A program made the translations under genes and the position numbers. A stretch of 64,000 nt of DNA from Parashewanella sp965200795 (GTDB lineage Bacteria; Pseudomonadota; Gammaproteobacteria; Enterobacterales; Shewanellaceae): the NCBI GenBank assembly GCA_965200795.1, contig CBDAVB010000005.1, positions 186,001 to 250,000 on the forward strand. Reading direction: 5' to 3'. Positions 9,421 to 18,915 of the stretch are shown here, piece by piece. The stretch's first letter is position 1. Each line of letters opens with the position of its first letter. The notes beneath the pieces were generated by a model. That model did not search any database. It saw only the letters and a program-made list of their open reading frames with translations, and had not been told where the DNA came from.

Positions 9421-9858
9421 ATGTTTCAAGTGAGTGAGCGTAACAGAAATCTGCTTTCTGGTTATCTGAGAAAACGGCACAGCGTTAGTAAATTGGTTGT
9501 CCATCTGGTGTTCACTACAAAATACAGGCGCAGGCTATTTGATGGAGTAATGATTGAGCAATTAAGAAGTGCTTTTAAATCATCTTGTGACAAGTTGGAA
9601 TGTGAGTTGATAGAAATGGACGGCGAACAAGATCATGTTCATTTACTTATCGCATACCCGCCCAAACTGTCAGTGAGTGTAATGGTTAACAATCTCAAAG
9701 CGGTATCATCAAGAATGCTGAGATTGCAGAACACACATTTGACGAGGCAAAGTAAAAGCTCTGCTTTATGGTCACGATCTTATTTTGCCTGTACCGCAGG
9801 CGGAGCAACTATCGAAACCCTTAAAGAGTACGTTGAAAGTCAGAATACACAAAAATAA
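9421..9858 (+). CDS. tnpA: TnpA, Y1 single-strand transposase
   Basis: This 145-residue HUH-type transposase has the HUH metal motif in DHVHLLIAYPPK and a catalytic Tyr candidate in LKEYVESQ near the C-terminus. LVVHLVFTTKYRR is a family hallmark. It excises and inserts the element as single-stranded DNA. It is divergent from tnpB with 35 bp between the genes. A perfect 8-bp stem (TAAAGTCC/GGACTTTA, 9856-9874) overlaps its stop codon and may terminate transcription. Confidence 0.88.
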   Translation: MFQVSERNRNLLSGYLRKRHSVSKLVVHLVFTTKYRRRLFDGVMIEQLRSAFKSSCDKLECELIEMDGEQDHVHLLIAYPPKLSVSVMVNNLKAVSSRMLRLQNTHLTRQSKSSALWSRSYFACTAGGATIETLKEYVESQNTQK

Positions 9859-10536
9859 AGTCCGTTGGACTTTACGCCTTATATCCCCGCCCGATTGGGC
9901 GAGGGTTTACGGCTTAAATTGCTAACTTCCCATGAAACACTATTCATGGATAGCAATGAAGCTTTCTAATACGAGAGCATAAGGTTAAAGTCAGTTGAAA
10001 AAATTGTGGATAACGCTGCGCTCTATCATAAAGTGATGATAGCTCAAATAATGTACTAATCAAGTGGGTTTTAATGAATCATTCGTGCGTCAGTAGTGTT
10101 TTCGTTGTCACAAAAGAAAATTTCGCCCAGAGGCACGTCCTGGCTGCGCTGATAACTGTTAAGATAAAGCGTGCCATCTAAAATCGAAAACTGATGCTGG
10201 AACATACAAGGACGTAAGCAGCCTAAGTGAAATGCTCCGGGGTGGTAAAAGGTGATTATCTCACCACGGTTATCAATACCTTTTGATAAGTCATCGACCA
10301 CTTGAAGCACTAAATCGACACTGCCGCCGTCAGGTTTCGGAAAATTACGCGCCACTGCACCGTAAACAAAGCCCATATCATCCTCACCCTTGCGACGGGG
10401 ATTATTCAGCCAGTCCTGATTATCGTTAGCGTTGGCGTTCCACGTATTACAACCGATCTCACGAAACTGCGCCGCACTGTCATAACCGCGCAAATAACCA
10501 AGAAGCTCAGCGATAGCCGCTTTCCAATAGCTTTTA

Positions 10537-12156
10537 CTCGATGCTGCAGTTTTTAGAGCTTGATAAAAAATTGATTTAGCTATAGGTCAAACTACTGCTG
10601 CGACTCCATGCTAAGGCATCCGAAGCATAATCAGCATCACAACAGCAGTCTGAAGTGTTAGAGTGAACTCAAAGCTTATACTCGTCAAGCAGTTCATTAT
10701 GTTTATTCGTAGCCTTTCAATTGTTACTCAATTTTTTGATGCATTAAATGTTTCGTTATCCTTGATTAAACCCTCATTAAAATTAACAAGAACTCAAAAA
10801 ATAGTATTAGGAGCGATGATCACTGGAGTTATCATGACTGAGGCTTTGAACTGGGCAGCTTTTGAACGGAGAAGTTTAGGCGTTTTCAAGTCAACGGGCT
10901 TATGCTGGATATTCTACAAAGCTAAAATCCCTTGGCAGTACCTACTTCAAGCGAGTATTTGCAATATATTCAAACATTATCAATTAACAAACGGCCATTT
11001 AGATATTGATGATACCCATAAACACCGAGCTAAAAAAACGACTTGTATTGCAGGTGCACATAAAATCAAAGACAAACCGACAGGTGGGTATATCAATGGG
11101 CAAGAGCTGATATTCATGGTACTTGTCACCGATACGGTAACCTTTCCAGTTGGGTTTAGGTTTTATACCCCCGATCCGAATCTCGCCATTTGGAGCAAAC
11201 GGGATAAAGAGCTGCAACGACAAGGTATCGCTAAAAAAGAGCGACCACAAAGACCCATGCCTGACCATGTTAACTATCCGACTAAACAAGCGCTTGCACT
11301 AGAAATGCTAAGAGAATTTACCACCGCCTTTCCAAACTTTAAAATCAAGAGCGTATTAGCCGATGCATTATATGGGACTGCTGATTTCATGGATAAAGCT
11401 GAAGAAATCACTCATCACGCTCAAATAGTCAGTCAATTAAGAACAAATCAACGAGTGAGCAGCAAGAACTCAAAAGCACGAGTTGATACCTATTTTAATC
11501 GTCAAAAAGGTGTTGAACTTCAACTGTCTATTCGCGGTGGTGAAGAGAAGAAAGTCACCATGATGGCTGCGAGGCTATATGTTAATGCGCATAGTAAACG
11601 GAGATTTGTTGTGGCGCTAAAATATGAAGGAGAAGAAGAATATCGTTACTTGATCGCTAGCAATATGTCATGGCATCACCATGATATAGCAAGACTTTAT
11701 ACATTAAGGTGGTTAGTAGAGGTTTTTATCCAAGATTGGAAAGCTCATTGCGGTTGGAACAAGTTGAGCAAACAGCAAGGTGTCGATGGTTCGGAGCATG
11801 GCCTGATCTTAAGCCTTCTGTGCGAGCATTTACTGTTGCAACATCCTGAGCAGTCTGTCCGGCTTAAAAACAAACACCCTGGGATGCCTGTGGGTTGCCT
11901 AATTGAACGCCTAAAAGTTGAAGCGCTTGTTGCTACGATTCAAGAAGTGGTATGTGCCAATGATCCAAATGCAGCATTAGAGAGCTTAATTACGGCACTC
12001 CATGATTCCTTACCAGAACGAGACTCTAGCAGGCATATGGCAGGTAGAGATTTAGGTCGTCAGGAAGAAATTCCTTCATTAAAATCCCATGCAAAAACGT
12101 TTCAGAATATGGGTTATGCTGCATGATTGTCAATTAAGAAAAACTGCAGCATCGAG
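10537..12156 (+). mobile_element. IS4-family element inside native thyA
   Basis: The ends read CTCGATGCTGCAGTTTTT with the complement at the right. The flanking 5-bp duplication is TTTTA at 10532-10536 and 12157-12161. It is 1620 bp with an intact transposase gene. The clean duplication points to a recent insertion. Confidence 0.88.
10663..12126 (+). CDS. IS4-family transposase
   Basis: This transposase of up to 487 residues has the first acidic site in LDIDDTHKHRAKKT, the second in VLADALYGTADF and the IS4 signature Y-(2)-R-(3)-E-(6)-K in YTLRWLVEVFIQDWK, which fits exactly. The longest frame starts at GTG 10663. An ATG at 10699 is an equally good start. It is complete and probably active. 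Confidence 0.85.
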   Translation: MNSKLILVKQFIMFIRSLSIVTQFFDALNVSLSLIKPSLKLTRTQKIVLGAMITGVIMTEALNWAAFERRSLGVFKSTGLCWIFYKAKIPWQYLLQASICNIFKHYQLTNGHLDIDDTHKHRAKKTTCIAGAHKIKDKPTGGYINGQELIFMVLVTDTVTFPVGFRFYTPDPNLAIWSKRDKELQRQGIAKKERPQRPMPDHVNYPTKQALALEMLREFTTAFPNFKIKSVLADALYGTADFMDKAEEITHHAQIVSQLRTNQRVSSKNSKARVDTYFNRQKGVELQLSIRGGEEKKVTMMAARLYVNAHSKRRFVVALKYEGEEEYRYLIASNMSWHHHDIARLYTLRWLVEVFIQDWKAHCGWNKLSKQQGVDGSEHGLILSLLCEHLLLQHPEQSVRLKNKHPGMPVGCLIERLKVEALVATIQEVVCANDPNAALESLITALHDSLPERDSSRHMAGRDLGRQEEIPSLKSHAKTFQNMGYAA

Positions 12157-12310
12157 TTTTACGAGTCGTCACTAAAGGCATGTTATTGTTGGCGACATCA
12201 TAGGTTAAATCAGCGTTAATAATGGTCAAACAACGCTTTCCCGTGCGCTTATTTTCAACCCATACGCCCTCATCAATAATACGCTGACATAAATCGAGAT
12301 ACTGACGCAT

Positions 12311-13117
12311 TTAGCTTTGCCCTTTCTTTCTGATGATTAAATACAAACCGAATAAAATCATTGGTACTGATAAGATCTGCCCCATGGTAATGAAACCCAG
12401 ATAATAACCCAATTGCGCGTCCGGCTGACGCACGGTTTCTACTATACAACGGAACACACCATAGCCGACGAGGAACATACCTGATACTGCGCCTTCTTTA
12501 TCAGTGCGTTTGCTGAACCAGTAAAGCAACAGATAAAGCGCTACGCCTTCCAGGGCAAACTGATATAACTGCGAAGGATGTCTTGGTAGCGGGCCCGCGC
12601 CCGGGAATACCATGCCCCACGGCACATCGGTAACACGTCCCCATAATTCACCGTTAATGAAATTACCGATACGCCCGGCGCCCAGACCAATTGGCACAAC
12701 CGGCGCCACCATATCCCCTACGGCAAAGAAGTGACGTTGTTGTTTCCGGGCGATGTAGGACATGCCCGCGATCACGCCGATAAGGCCGCCGTGGAATGAC
12801 ATTCCGCCTTCTGTGATTCTGAATAAATACATAGGATCAGACAGGAAGTAATCGAACTGATAAAACAGAACGTAGCCAATCCGCCCCCCCAGAATCACCC
12901 CAAGAAAACAGTAAAAGAGCAGATCGGAAACCTGATCTCTCGTCCACAGACCATTCGATTTATCCGCTTTACGGTTAAGCAGAATCATCGCCGCCACAAA
13001 GCCGAGTAGGTACATAAAACCATACCATCTTAATGCCGGCTCAAAGGTATGCCCAAAAATCTCATACTTACCGAGATGAAGCATAACCGGATCAATGTGC
13101 GGAAATTTAAGTGCCAT
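12311..13117 (-). CDS. lgt: Prolipoprotein diacylglyceryl transferase
   Basis: This integral inner-membrane enzyme transfers diacylglycerol from phosphatidylglycerol to the lipobox Cys of prolipoproteins, the first step of lipoprotein maturation. The 268-residue protein has about seven hydrophobic segments and the Lgt signature GRIGNFINGELWGR. The essential His-Gly region (SFHGGLIGVIAG) precedes it. I chose the ATG at 13117 because AGGA lies at the right distance; an in-frame start seven codons upstream lacks one. Its stop codon abuts the ATG of the native thyA pseudogene, a former lgt-thyA operon. Confidence 0.95.
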   Translation of the reverse strand: MALKFPHIDPVMLHLGKYEIFGHTFEPALRWYGFMYLLGFVAAMILLNRKADKSNGLWTRDQVSDLLFYCFLGVILGGRIGYVLFYQFDYFLSDPMYLFRITEGGMSFHGGLIGVIAGMSYIARKQQRHFFAVGDMVAPVVPIGLGAGRIGNFINGELWGRVTDVPWGMVFPGAGPLPRHPSQLYQFALEGVALYLLLYWFSKRTDKEGAVSGMFLVGYGVFRCIVETVRQPDAQLGYYLGFITMGQILSVPMILFGLYLIIRKKGQS

Positions 13118-13257
13118 ATAGATTCCTAGAAAATTCAACGCGTTAATTTATGCCGGGCTAATATACCCGACCAGTTGTCAGAAAAAAACCAGCTCAGCTG
13201 GAATTCAGTTTTTACTCACGCCGGAAAAAGCTGTTATCGCATAACGACTTTGCCGGG

Positions 13258-14064
13258 TCATGAACTCAGCAATAACTCTAAACCAACGATAATTAAGAAT
13301 ACAACCAGTGCCGTCTTGAGTTTCTTTGTCGGCCATGTCGCAGCGACTTTAACACCCAACGGCGCGACTAACGTAGACGTTACCGCGATTCCCACTAAAG
13401 CCGGAAGATAGATATACCCTAAGGTACCCGCTGGTAACCCCTTGACACTCCAGCCGGCGATGATATAACCGATACTACCGGCAAAAGCGATGCACATCCC
13501 CGCCACACTGGCTAAACTGACGGCCCGGTGCAGCTGCACTCCGAAATAGCATAAAACCGGGATCAGCATTACGCTGCCGCCGATACCCAAAATGCCTGAA
13601 ATCAGCGCGACCGCTGCCGTTATCGTAAACAGCACGTATTTGCCGGGAAGAGACTTTTCACGCACCCCGGTTTTAACCGGCCGCGCCATATTCAATCCCA
13701 TAAGAATCACGAATACGGCAAATATCCTCTTCATCTGATCGGCGGGAATAAAAGACGCGACCGTACCGGAGAAAACGGCACCGGTTAACACACCGGGGAT
13801 AAGCACCTTAGCGACATCCCAGGCGATATTTTTTCTTCTATGATGCGCCGCCGCCGCTGAAAATGTTGTCAGCACCATGTTCGCGAGTGAAGTCGCGATA
13901 GCGAGAATTGGTACAAATTGAGGAGGAATACCCACTTTGGGAAGCATATACATCAGAGCGGGAACCACAATCAAACCACCGCCGATGCCAAGCAAACCAG
14001 CCATAAAGCCGACAACGGCGCCGAGCATCATGCATATCGCGATGATGACGAATAAATTATCCAA
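13258..14064 (-). CDS. TSUP-family (TauE/SafE) membrane permease
   Basis: This 268-residue protein is made of two related halves, each opening with a glycine-rich helix (GFMAGLLGIGGGLIVVP; ALISGILGIGGSVMLIP). This is the hallmark of the TSUP/TauE-SafE family (DUF81) of proposed sulfite/sulfur-oxoanion exporters. About eight transmembrane segments. It lies between ptsP and lgt in the same direction; the ptsP-TSUP gap is ~36 bp, so co-transcription is likely. The substrate cannot be read from sequence. Confidence 0.85.
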   Translation of the reverse strand: MDNLFVIIAICMMLGAVVGFMAGLLGIGGGLIVVPALMYMLPKVGIPPQFVPILAIATSLANMVLTTFSAAAAHHRRKNIAWDVAKVLIPGVLTGAVFSGTVASFIPADQMKRIFAVFVILMGLNMARPVKTGVREKSLPGKYVLFTITAAVALISGILGIGGSVMLIPVLCYFGVQLHRAVSLASVAGMCIAFAGSIGYIIAGWSVKGLPAGTLGYIYLPALVGIAVTSTLVAPLGVKVAATWPTKKLKTALVVFLIIVGLELLLSS

Positions 14065-14100
14065 AGTAATACTCCATTAGGATTTCGGATCCCCTATGCC

Positions 14101-16341
14101 CTATTGCGTATCAGCCTCAAGCGTAATATCCCGCGCTGACAGGTATTCCGTTAACAACCCGCGAACTTCTTCGCCACTGTCGAGAAGCAGCGCCTTTCGC
14201 AAAATACTTTGCAGCTCGGTAAAGCTGACACGACGCATTAAGTAATTAATTTTAGCGATATTACCATGGTTCATGCTTAACTTATTACACCCCATGGCAA
14301 GAAGTAGCATCGCCCCCATGGGCTCACCGGCTAATTCGCCGCAGACGCTGATATCCAGCTGATGTTGCCTGCAGTCTAACATAATTCGTTGAATCGCCCG
14401 AAGCACACCGGGATGAAGGCTATCATAAAGCCCTGCGACTCTGGGATTATTTCTGTCTACCGCTAACAGGTATTGGGTTAAATCATTACTGCCTACTGAG
14501 ACAAAATCGACTCGCTGAGCAATTTGATCAAGCTGATAAATTAAGCTCGGCACTTCAAGCATGATTCCGACTTTCGGTCTCGCCAGCTGGCTGCCCGTTT
14601 CCTGCTGAATTTCATGACGGGCTTTATCAAAATACTCCAGCGCCGCGTCAATTTCTTTTAGATGACTCACCATCGGCAGGAGAATCCGCAGTTGCTGACG
14701 ACCGGCGTCGGCCAGCAACATAGCCCTTAGCTGTATTTGTAAAAGCTCGGGGTGATCCAGTGACATTCGAATACCGCGCCAACCTAAAAACGGGTTGTCT
14801 TCGTTGATAGGAAAATAGGGTAATGGTTTATCACCGCCTATATCCAACGTACGCATGATAACCGGACGCTCAGGCACCGATTCCAGCACTTCAGAATAAA
14901 TCTTTTTCTGCTCAGCTTCACTCGGAAATCTCGGCTGCATCATAAACGCAATTTCAGTACGATAAAGCCCGATGCCGTCGGCTTCTTTAACGGTTTCATT
15001 GTGAATACCGCTCAACAGTCCCGCGTTAACAAAAAGTTCAACTCTTTTTCCGTCGACCGTGATCGTGGGCTTTTTCAGCTCCCTGCGATATTTGCGCTCC
15101 AGTGCTTTTTCGGCGGTGATTAACTCCCGGTACTCTTTGAGCATAGAGCGAGTCGGCGAGATTAATAATTGCCCCCGGTTGGCATTTAGAATGATTTGTT
15201 TGCCCTCCAACTCAGCCGACAGCAGTTTATCAACACCGACAATGGCCGGTATTCCCAATGCCCTTGCCATAATACAAGCGTGGGAATTAATGCCGCCGTA
15301 CTCTGATACGACCCCGGCTAATTTCTGCCTTGGAAATTCAGCTAAACTGGTAGCGTCAGCTTCGCGGGTAATGAGAATGACTTTCTCATCAGGCTCAAGC
15401 TTTATGCGATCGGGTTCGATAAGCTGCCTTAAAACCCGTTGTCCTAAATCGCGTATATCGGTCGCCCGCTCTTTCAGATAAGCGTCGTCCATGTCCGAAA
15501 ACTGCTCAATGTATCTCAGTGACACCCGGCTCACGGCTGACTCAGCGCTCCAGCCCAGCATGACTTCCTTTTCGTATTCACCGCCCAGACTGCTCTCATC
15601 CAGTAACAGCTGTAACGCGCTAAAGATCGAAGCCAGCTCTTCGTGCTGCTCGCTATTAAACTTTTGAGTAATTTCGTCTAAGCTCGCGCGGGTCCGGGTG
15701 ATGGCGGCGCGGAGTCTCTGATATTCAACATCCGCGTCAACACACGGAGCATCCGGCTGCTCAAGAGTAATCTGACCGCCAATCACCAGAGCGTTGGCTA
15801 TCGCGACACCGGGAGCGGCCGCCTCACCTTTAAGCAGCACCTGCCTGCGGGTAACCTGAACCTTCTTCTTCTGTTTTAACCCGTTTATCGCTACCGCGAC
15901 CTGAGCCGACAGCGTAACTAAAAACGCCTCTTCTTCCTCGTTAAAGAACCGAGATTCAGACTCTTGAATTACAAGCACACCAAGTACTTGTTTGCGGTGA
16001 ATAATCGGAACGGAAAGTATCGCCCGATACTCTTCCTCCATTAACGCAGGGGAGGTATAGAATTGCGGATGCTCTCTGGCGTCAGCGAGGTTTATTAACT
16101 CTTCTTTTTTAACCGTAGAGCCGATAATGCCTTTAGTGACAGGCACCTTAAACTTACCCACCGCAGATTTTTTCAGACCGTCGGTCGCGGATAAGACCAG
16201 CTTATTGCCCTCTAAAATAAAAACAGAGCAGCACTGAGTACTCATCGCTTCTTTTGTTCTTGAAACCAGAATATTCAATGCCTGTTCATATTGTTGGGCA
16301 GCAGCCATCTCTTGGCTTACTTTTTTAAGCAGTGTTAACAA
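14101..16341 (-). CDS. ptsP: PTS enzyme I-Ntr (phosphoenolpyruvate-protein phosphotransferase)
   Basis: This is the first enzyme of the nitrogen-related phosphotransferase chain (PtsP to NPr to EIIA-Ntr), a cytoplasmic regulatory relay. It has 746 residues, the family length. A GAF domain spans about 1-155, the PEP-utiliser N-domain about 170-300, the phosphohistidine loop has His354 in GGINSHACIMARALGIPAIVG, and a PEP-binding TIM barrel follows with GLYRTEIAFMMQ, GWRGIRMSLDHP and FVSVGSNDLTQY. The start is a TTG after AGGGAG. In relatives rppH and ptsP are neighbours; here a decayed group II intron sits between them. Confidence 0.95.
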   Translation of the reverse strand: MLTLLKKVSQEMAAAQQYEQALNILVSRTKEAMSTQCCSVFILEGNKLVLSATDGLKKSAVGKFKVPVTKGIIGSTVKKEELINLADAREHPQFYTSPALMEEEYRAILSVPIIHRKQVLGVLVIQESESRFFNEEEEAFLVTLSAQVAVAINGLKQKKKVQVTRRQVLLKGEAAAPGVAIANALVIGGQITLEQPDAPCVDADVEYQRLRAAITRTRASLDEITQKFNSEQHEELASIFSALQLLLDESSLGGEYEKEVMLGWSAESAVSRVSLRYIEQFSDMDDAYLKERATDIRDLGQRVLRQLIEPDRIKLEPDEKVILITREADATSLAEFPRQKLAGVVSEYGGINSHACIMARALGIPAIVGVDKLLSAELEGKQIILNANRGQLLISPTRSMLKEYRELITAEKALERKYRRELKKPTITVDGKRVELFVNAGLLSGIHNETVKEADGIGLYRTEIAFMMQPRFPSEAEQKKIYSEVLESVPERPVIMRTLDIGGDKPLPYFPINEDNPFLGWRGIRMSLDHPELLQIQLRAMLLADAGRQQLRILLPMVSHLKEIDAALEYFDKARHEIQQETGSQLARPKVGIMLEVPSLIYQLDQIAQRVDFVSVGSNDLTQYLLAVDRNNPRVAGLYDSLHPGVLRAIQRIMLDCRQHQLDISVCGELAGEPMGAMLLLAMGCNKLSMNHGNIAKINYLMRRVSFTELQSILRKALLLDSGEEVRGLLTEYLSARDITLEADTQ

Positions 16342-16439
16342 CTACAATTCTCCCTTCAATACCGGCATTAACCTTTTATCTCAAAGCAGTATAAGCAAGT
16401 CAAATTTACACATATATCCAGCGGGGCGAGGCATTACTG

Positions 16440-17460
16440 TCCCATCCCCCTCACAGAGCCGTACCCGGGGTCTCGTATACGGCTACTGTTTACTTATATT
16501 CATTTATTTTTGTACTGAGCCCGTTCGTACTCGTTCAGGTTGAAACAGTCCCATTTATTCAAACCATTTATCCGGCATCGCATAGTGAGCAAGCGGACTC
16601 TTTGAGTTCCTGCGCCGTCTGATATGGATATACTTAAACGGCGGGTTAAAACCAAGTTGCTTCAATCTCCTGTATAACCTATCCGGTTTTTCCGCAGTCT
16701 GAGTTGAACACCTCTCAGTCCTCGCCTCAACCATGCGGCTAGCGCTATTCGAAAATATTAACTGAATCCTCTTAGTTTCGGACTCAGCTCTTTGATAACC
16801 GAGCTTAGCGATTTCCCGTCATCGCGCTTGGTTGGCTTCTTTAGATTGCCCCTGAAACCCTTGAGCTTCTCAGATCGGACTTTCGTGCAGTTACTACCGA
16901 TTTCCACGCCGGATACATCACTCCGTCATCACTATGGGTAATATGGGTTTTATTTCGGTTTACTGTCAGTTTCAGGTATTTCTTCAAGTAGCTTAGTCGC
17001 TTGGTTTAGCGCATTATCCGCGTCCTGGCGACCGCGGCATAATATCAGAAGGCGAGCAGCCCCGCAGGAACTTCCCCACCGGCTCTCTCAGAATCGTAAG
17101 TACCCTTGAGATTCTCCCTTAACATCAGGGCGGCAGATTCCCGCGTTCCGCACATAAGCCGTTTAAGGGACGTCGCAGAAGAGTTTATACCAAATATGCC
17201 GTCACTCCGGCGAAAGCCGGAGTCCGGTTTCTCTGGTTAATTTTGCAAAAGTCGCTTTATATCTGCTTTCGCAGGTATGACAAATGAAGTGCTGAAATTT
17301 AAACTGGTATCTTATGAACTGCGAGATCCCTAAGTTCATTCCTTCTTTATTAAGTACGACATAAGTTGAGTAAACACTTCCTACGGCTACCTTCATACCT
17401 GCCTTAGCCCGCAACGCCCCTGCCATTCGGATTATCTTCCCCCTCAGTCAGGGTGATACA
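16440..17460 (-). pseudogene. Decayed group II intron with maturase remnant
   Basis: On the minus strand, broken frames read YLKKYLKLTVNRNKTHIT (RT thumb region), then VIKELSPKLRGFS and YFRIA, then AAWLRRGLRGVQLRLRKN and DRLYRRLKQLGFNPPFKY, all typical of the group II intron maturase domain. Downstream a hairpin at about 16456-16488 (AGCCGTATACGAG ... GTACGGCT) has the shape of intron domain V. Many stops and frameshifts are present. The 17340-17460 stretch may be its 5' RNA part, interrupted by a REPIN. It sits just 3' of the rppH terminator, the usual landing place of class C introns. Confidence 0.6.
17165..17334. repeat. 170-bp REPIN-like repeat, copy A
   Basis: It is identical in length (170 bp) to an inverted copy at 42875-43044, with about 90 percent identity by eye. 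It holds two REP-like hairpins in opposite orientation, both with a GAAA loop: CTCCGGC-GAAA-GCCGGAG (17205-17222) and, on the minus strand, CTGC-GAAA-GCAG (about 17264-17275). Paired inverted REPs are the definition of a REPIN/BIME, typically mobilised by REP-associated tyrosine transposases. Confidence 0.8.
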
Positions 17461-17486
17461 GGTTTCTTTCGACCCGCCGGGCAAAC

Positions 17487-17513
17487 AAAAAGCGACTCAA
17501 ATAGTCGCTTTTT
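17487..17513. terminator. Bidirectional terminator downstream of rppH
   Basis: A perfect 11-bp stem AAAAAGCGACT / AGTCGCTTTTT with a 5-nt loop CAAAT. The stem is GC-bearing at its top and flanked by A/T tracts, so it can act on both strands. It lies about 215 bp past the rppH stop. Confidence 0.75.
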
Positions 17514-17728
17514 AACCCGGAAAAAGTAGATAGCCGCGCTTTTAAACGCAGAAAAAAGTGCCGGCAGCAAGCCCTGATAAAGCAAGTCTTATTCTGCCTG
17601 TTGTTATTCGTAATGCCGCCAGCAGCGATTGAAACAGTTTACAGCTATCAGGCATTAACTTACTTTTATAAGACCTGAATTAAAACTCGTTGCCGTACTT
17701 TTTATCTCGTCTAACTGCTTTTTTCGGT

Positions 17729-18241
17729 TTAGCGTTTATATCTTCTCCGACCAGAATCTTTGTTTTGTAACGAAAGGACGATCGGAGCAAACTCTTTCAA
17801 CGCTTTTCGATACACATCTCGCTTAAAAGAAACTACTTGTCTAACGGGATACCAATAACTTACCCAGCGCCAGTCATCAAACTCCGGATGACCAGAAGCC
17901 TTTAGATTAATTGCCTTTTCATTACTTTTCAGTTGCAGTAAAAACCATTTTTGTTTCTGACCGACGCAAACGGGTTTACTGTCATGTCTCACTAATCGCT
18001 TAGGTAAACGATATCTCAACCATGAGCGACTTACTGATAGAATACTTACATGCTCCGGCAATAAGCCAACTTCTTCATAGAGTTCACGGTACATCGCCTG
18101 CTCCGCAGTTTCACCGTCATCCACACCACCCTGTGGAAACTGCCATGAATGTTGTCCAAATCTTCTGGCCCACATGACTTGACCGAATTTGTTACAGATA
18201 ATGATGCCCACATTTTCACGGAAGCCGTCACTATCAATCAC
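17729..18241 (-). CDS. rppH: RNA pyrophosphohydrolase (Nudix)
   Basis: It removes pyrophosphate from 5'-triphosphorylated mRNA and so triggers RNase E-dependent decay. The 170-residue protein has the complete Nudix box, in two stretches GGVDDGETAEQAM and YRELYEEVGL, and the family segment WQFPQGG. I chose the GTG at 18241 (IDSDGFRENVG is the usual N-terminus), which has GGAG five bases upstream; the longer frame adds seven unusual residues. It is transcribed away from mutH and toward ptsP. Confidence 0.93.
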   Translation of the reverse strand: MIDSDGFRENVGIIICNKFGQVMWARRFGQHSWQFPQGGVDDGETAEQAMYRELYEEVGLLPEHVSILSVSRSWLRYRLPKRLVRHDSKPVCVGQKQKWFLLQLKSNEKAINLKASGHPEFDDWRWVSYWYPVRQVVSFKRDVYRKALKEFAPIVLSLQNKDSGRRRYKR

Positions 18242-18915
18242 ATGGACTCCAAATTTTTTCAAATTTATAAACTGATTGTTTCACAAAGTCCGTACTTCGG
18301 CAAATCTATGGTTACACTTTATTTTGGGGTAAGCTAAATAAACTTCATCACTTATCAACAAAAAGCTCAAACACTTACCAGTTTATCCACATTTTCTGTG
18401 GATATCTCTGTTTGAAACTTTGAAAAAATCAACAAAACCAAGGGTTGAGAGTTCCGGAAGTACAATTATGCGTCTAAGCCCTTAAAATATAATTCATATT
18501 TATCAATCAGTTATTTGGCAGCGGAAATTTTCAAAAGTTTCAATCTTAGGGTTGCTCGTTTTTTAACCTGAGTTTATTTTGCTAATTAAACGTAGATAAC
18601 TTAGTAAATTTTATTTACAGTTGTTAATAAAATTTTTAAAAAAGTATAAAATTACTGCGAATTTTAGTTGACCTCAACACTATTTATGGTTTAGACAGGC
18701 TTTTATAAAAAGTTATCCCAGCATTCTGTGGATAACTGTGTGTGAAAAGGTAGGGATAAAGAGTTATAAAGTGTTGAAACATGAAAATTCAAAGATCGCA
18801 CTCCATAACAAATTACAATTATTCATACGGTTACCTGCATTTAAGTTAAGTTTCATATTTAAAAGAACGAGCGAACACTTTTTGTCCGCATTTAATTTTA
18901 AGTACCCGACTATAA
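18242..18915. other. AT-rich intergenic region with DnaA-box-like sites
   Basis: No gene is seen here. There are two perfect TTATCCACA 9-mers, at 18383-18391 (plus) and 18727-18735 (minus), each with a one- or two-mismatch partner facing it (18397-18405 and 18713-18721). The two ~40-bp units resemble each other and bracket ~320 bp of very AT-rich DNA. This could be a DnaA-regulated or titration site, or remains of a small repeat. It is not in an oriC gene context. Confidence 0.4.

Larger units (their letters stand above)
8166..9922. mobile_element. IS200/IS605-family element (divergent tnpA and tnpB)
   Basis: It carries divergent tnpB (minus) and tnpA (plus). Each outer end has a subterminal hairpin: CCCCGCCATAAATGGCGAGG at 8176-8195 and CCCCGCCCGATTGGGCGAGG at 9885-9904. 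These are the imperfect palindromes that Y1 transposases bind in place of terminal inverted repeats. Exact ends are estimated. Both proteins appear intact. Confidence 0.75.
10125..12310 (-). pseudogene. thyA: Native thymidylate synthase, split by IS4 and 3'-truncated
   Basis: The 5' part (12310 down to about 12157) begins directly after the lgt stop with MRQYLDLCQRIIDEG and reads to PLVTTRK. The middle part resumes at 10536 with SYWKAAIAELLGYLRGYDS and continues through KGEDDMGFVYG, the active-site segment GCLRPCMFQH and NSYQRSQDVPLG, where homology stops at about 10125. The last ~90 residues are missing. The IS4 insertion left a 5-bp duplication TTTTA. The lgt-thyA pairing is the usual gammaproteobacterial arrangement, so this is the ancestral copy, now dead. 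Confidence 0.88.

Noticed and set aside
17202..17426. Hypothetical protein frame on the minus strand
   Set aside because: It lies across the REPIN-like repeat and intron remnant; an equivalent frame is not conserved in the second copy.
18383..18735. Chromosomal replication origin
   Set aside because: Only two perfect DnaA boxes and no origin-type neighbours (mnmG, mioC, dnaA). Kept only as a DnaA-site observation.
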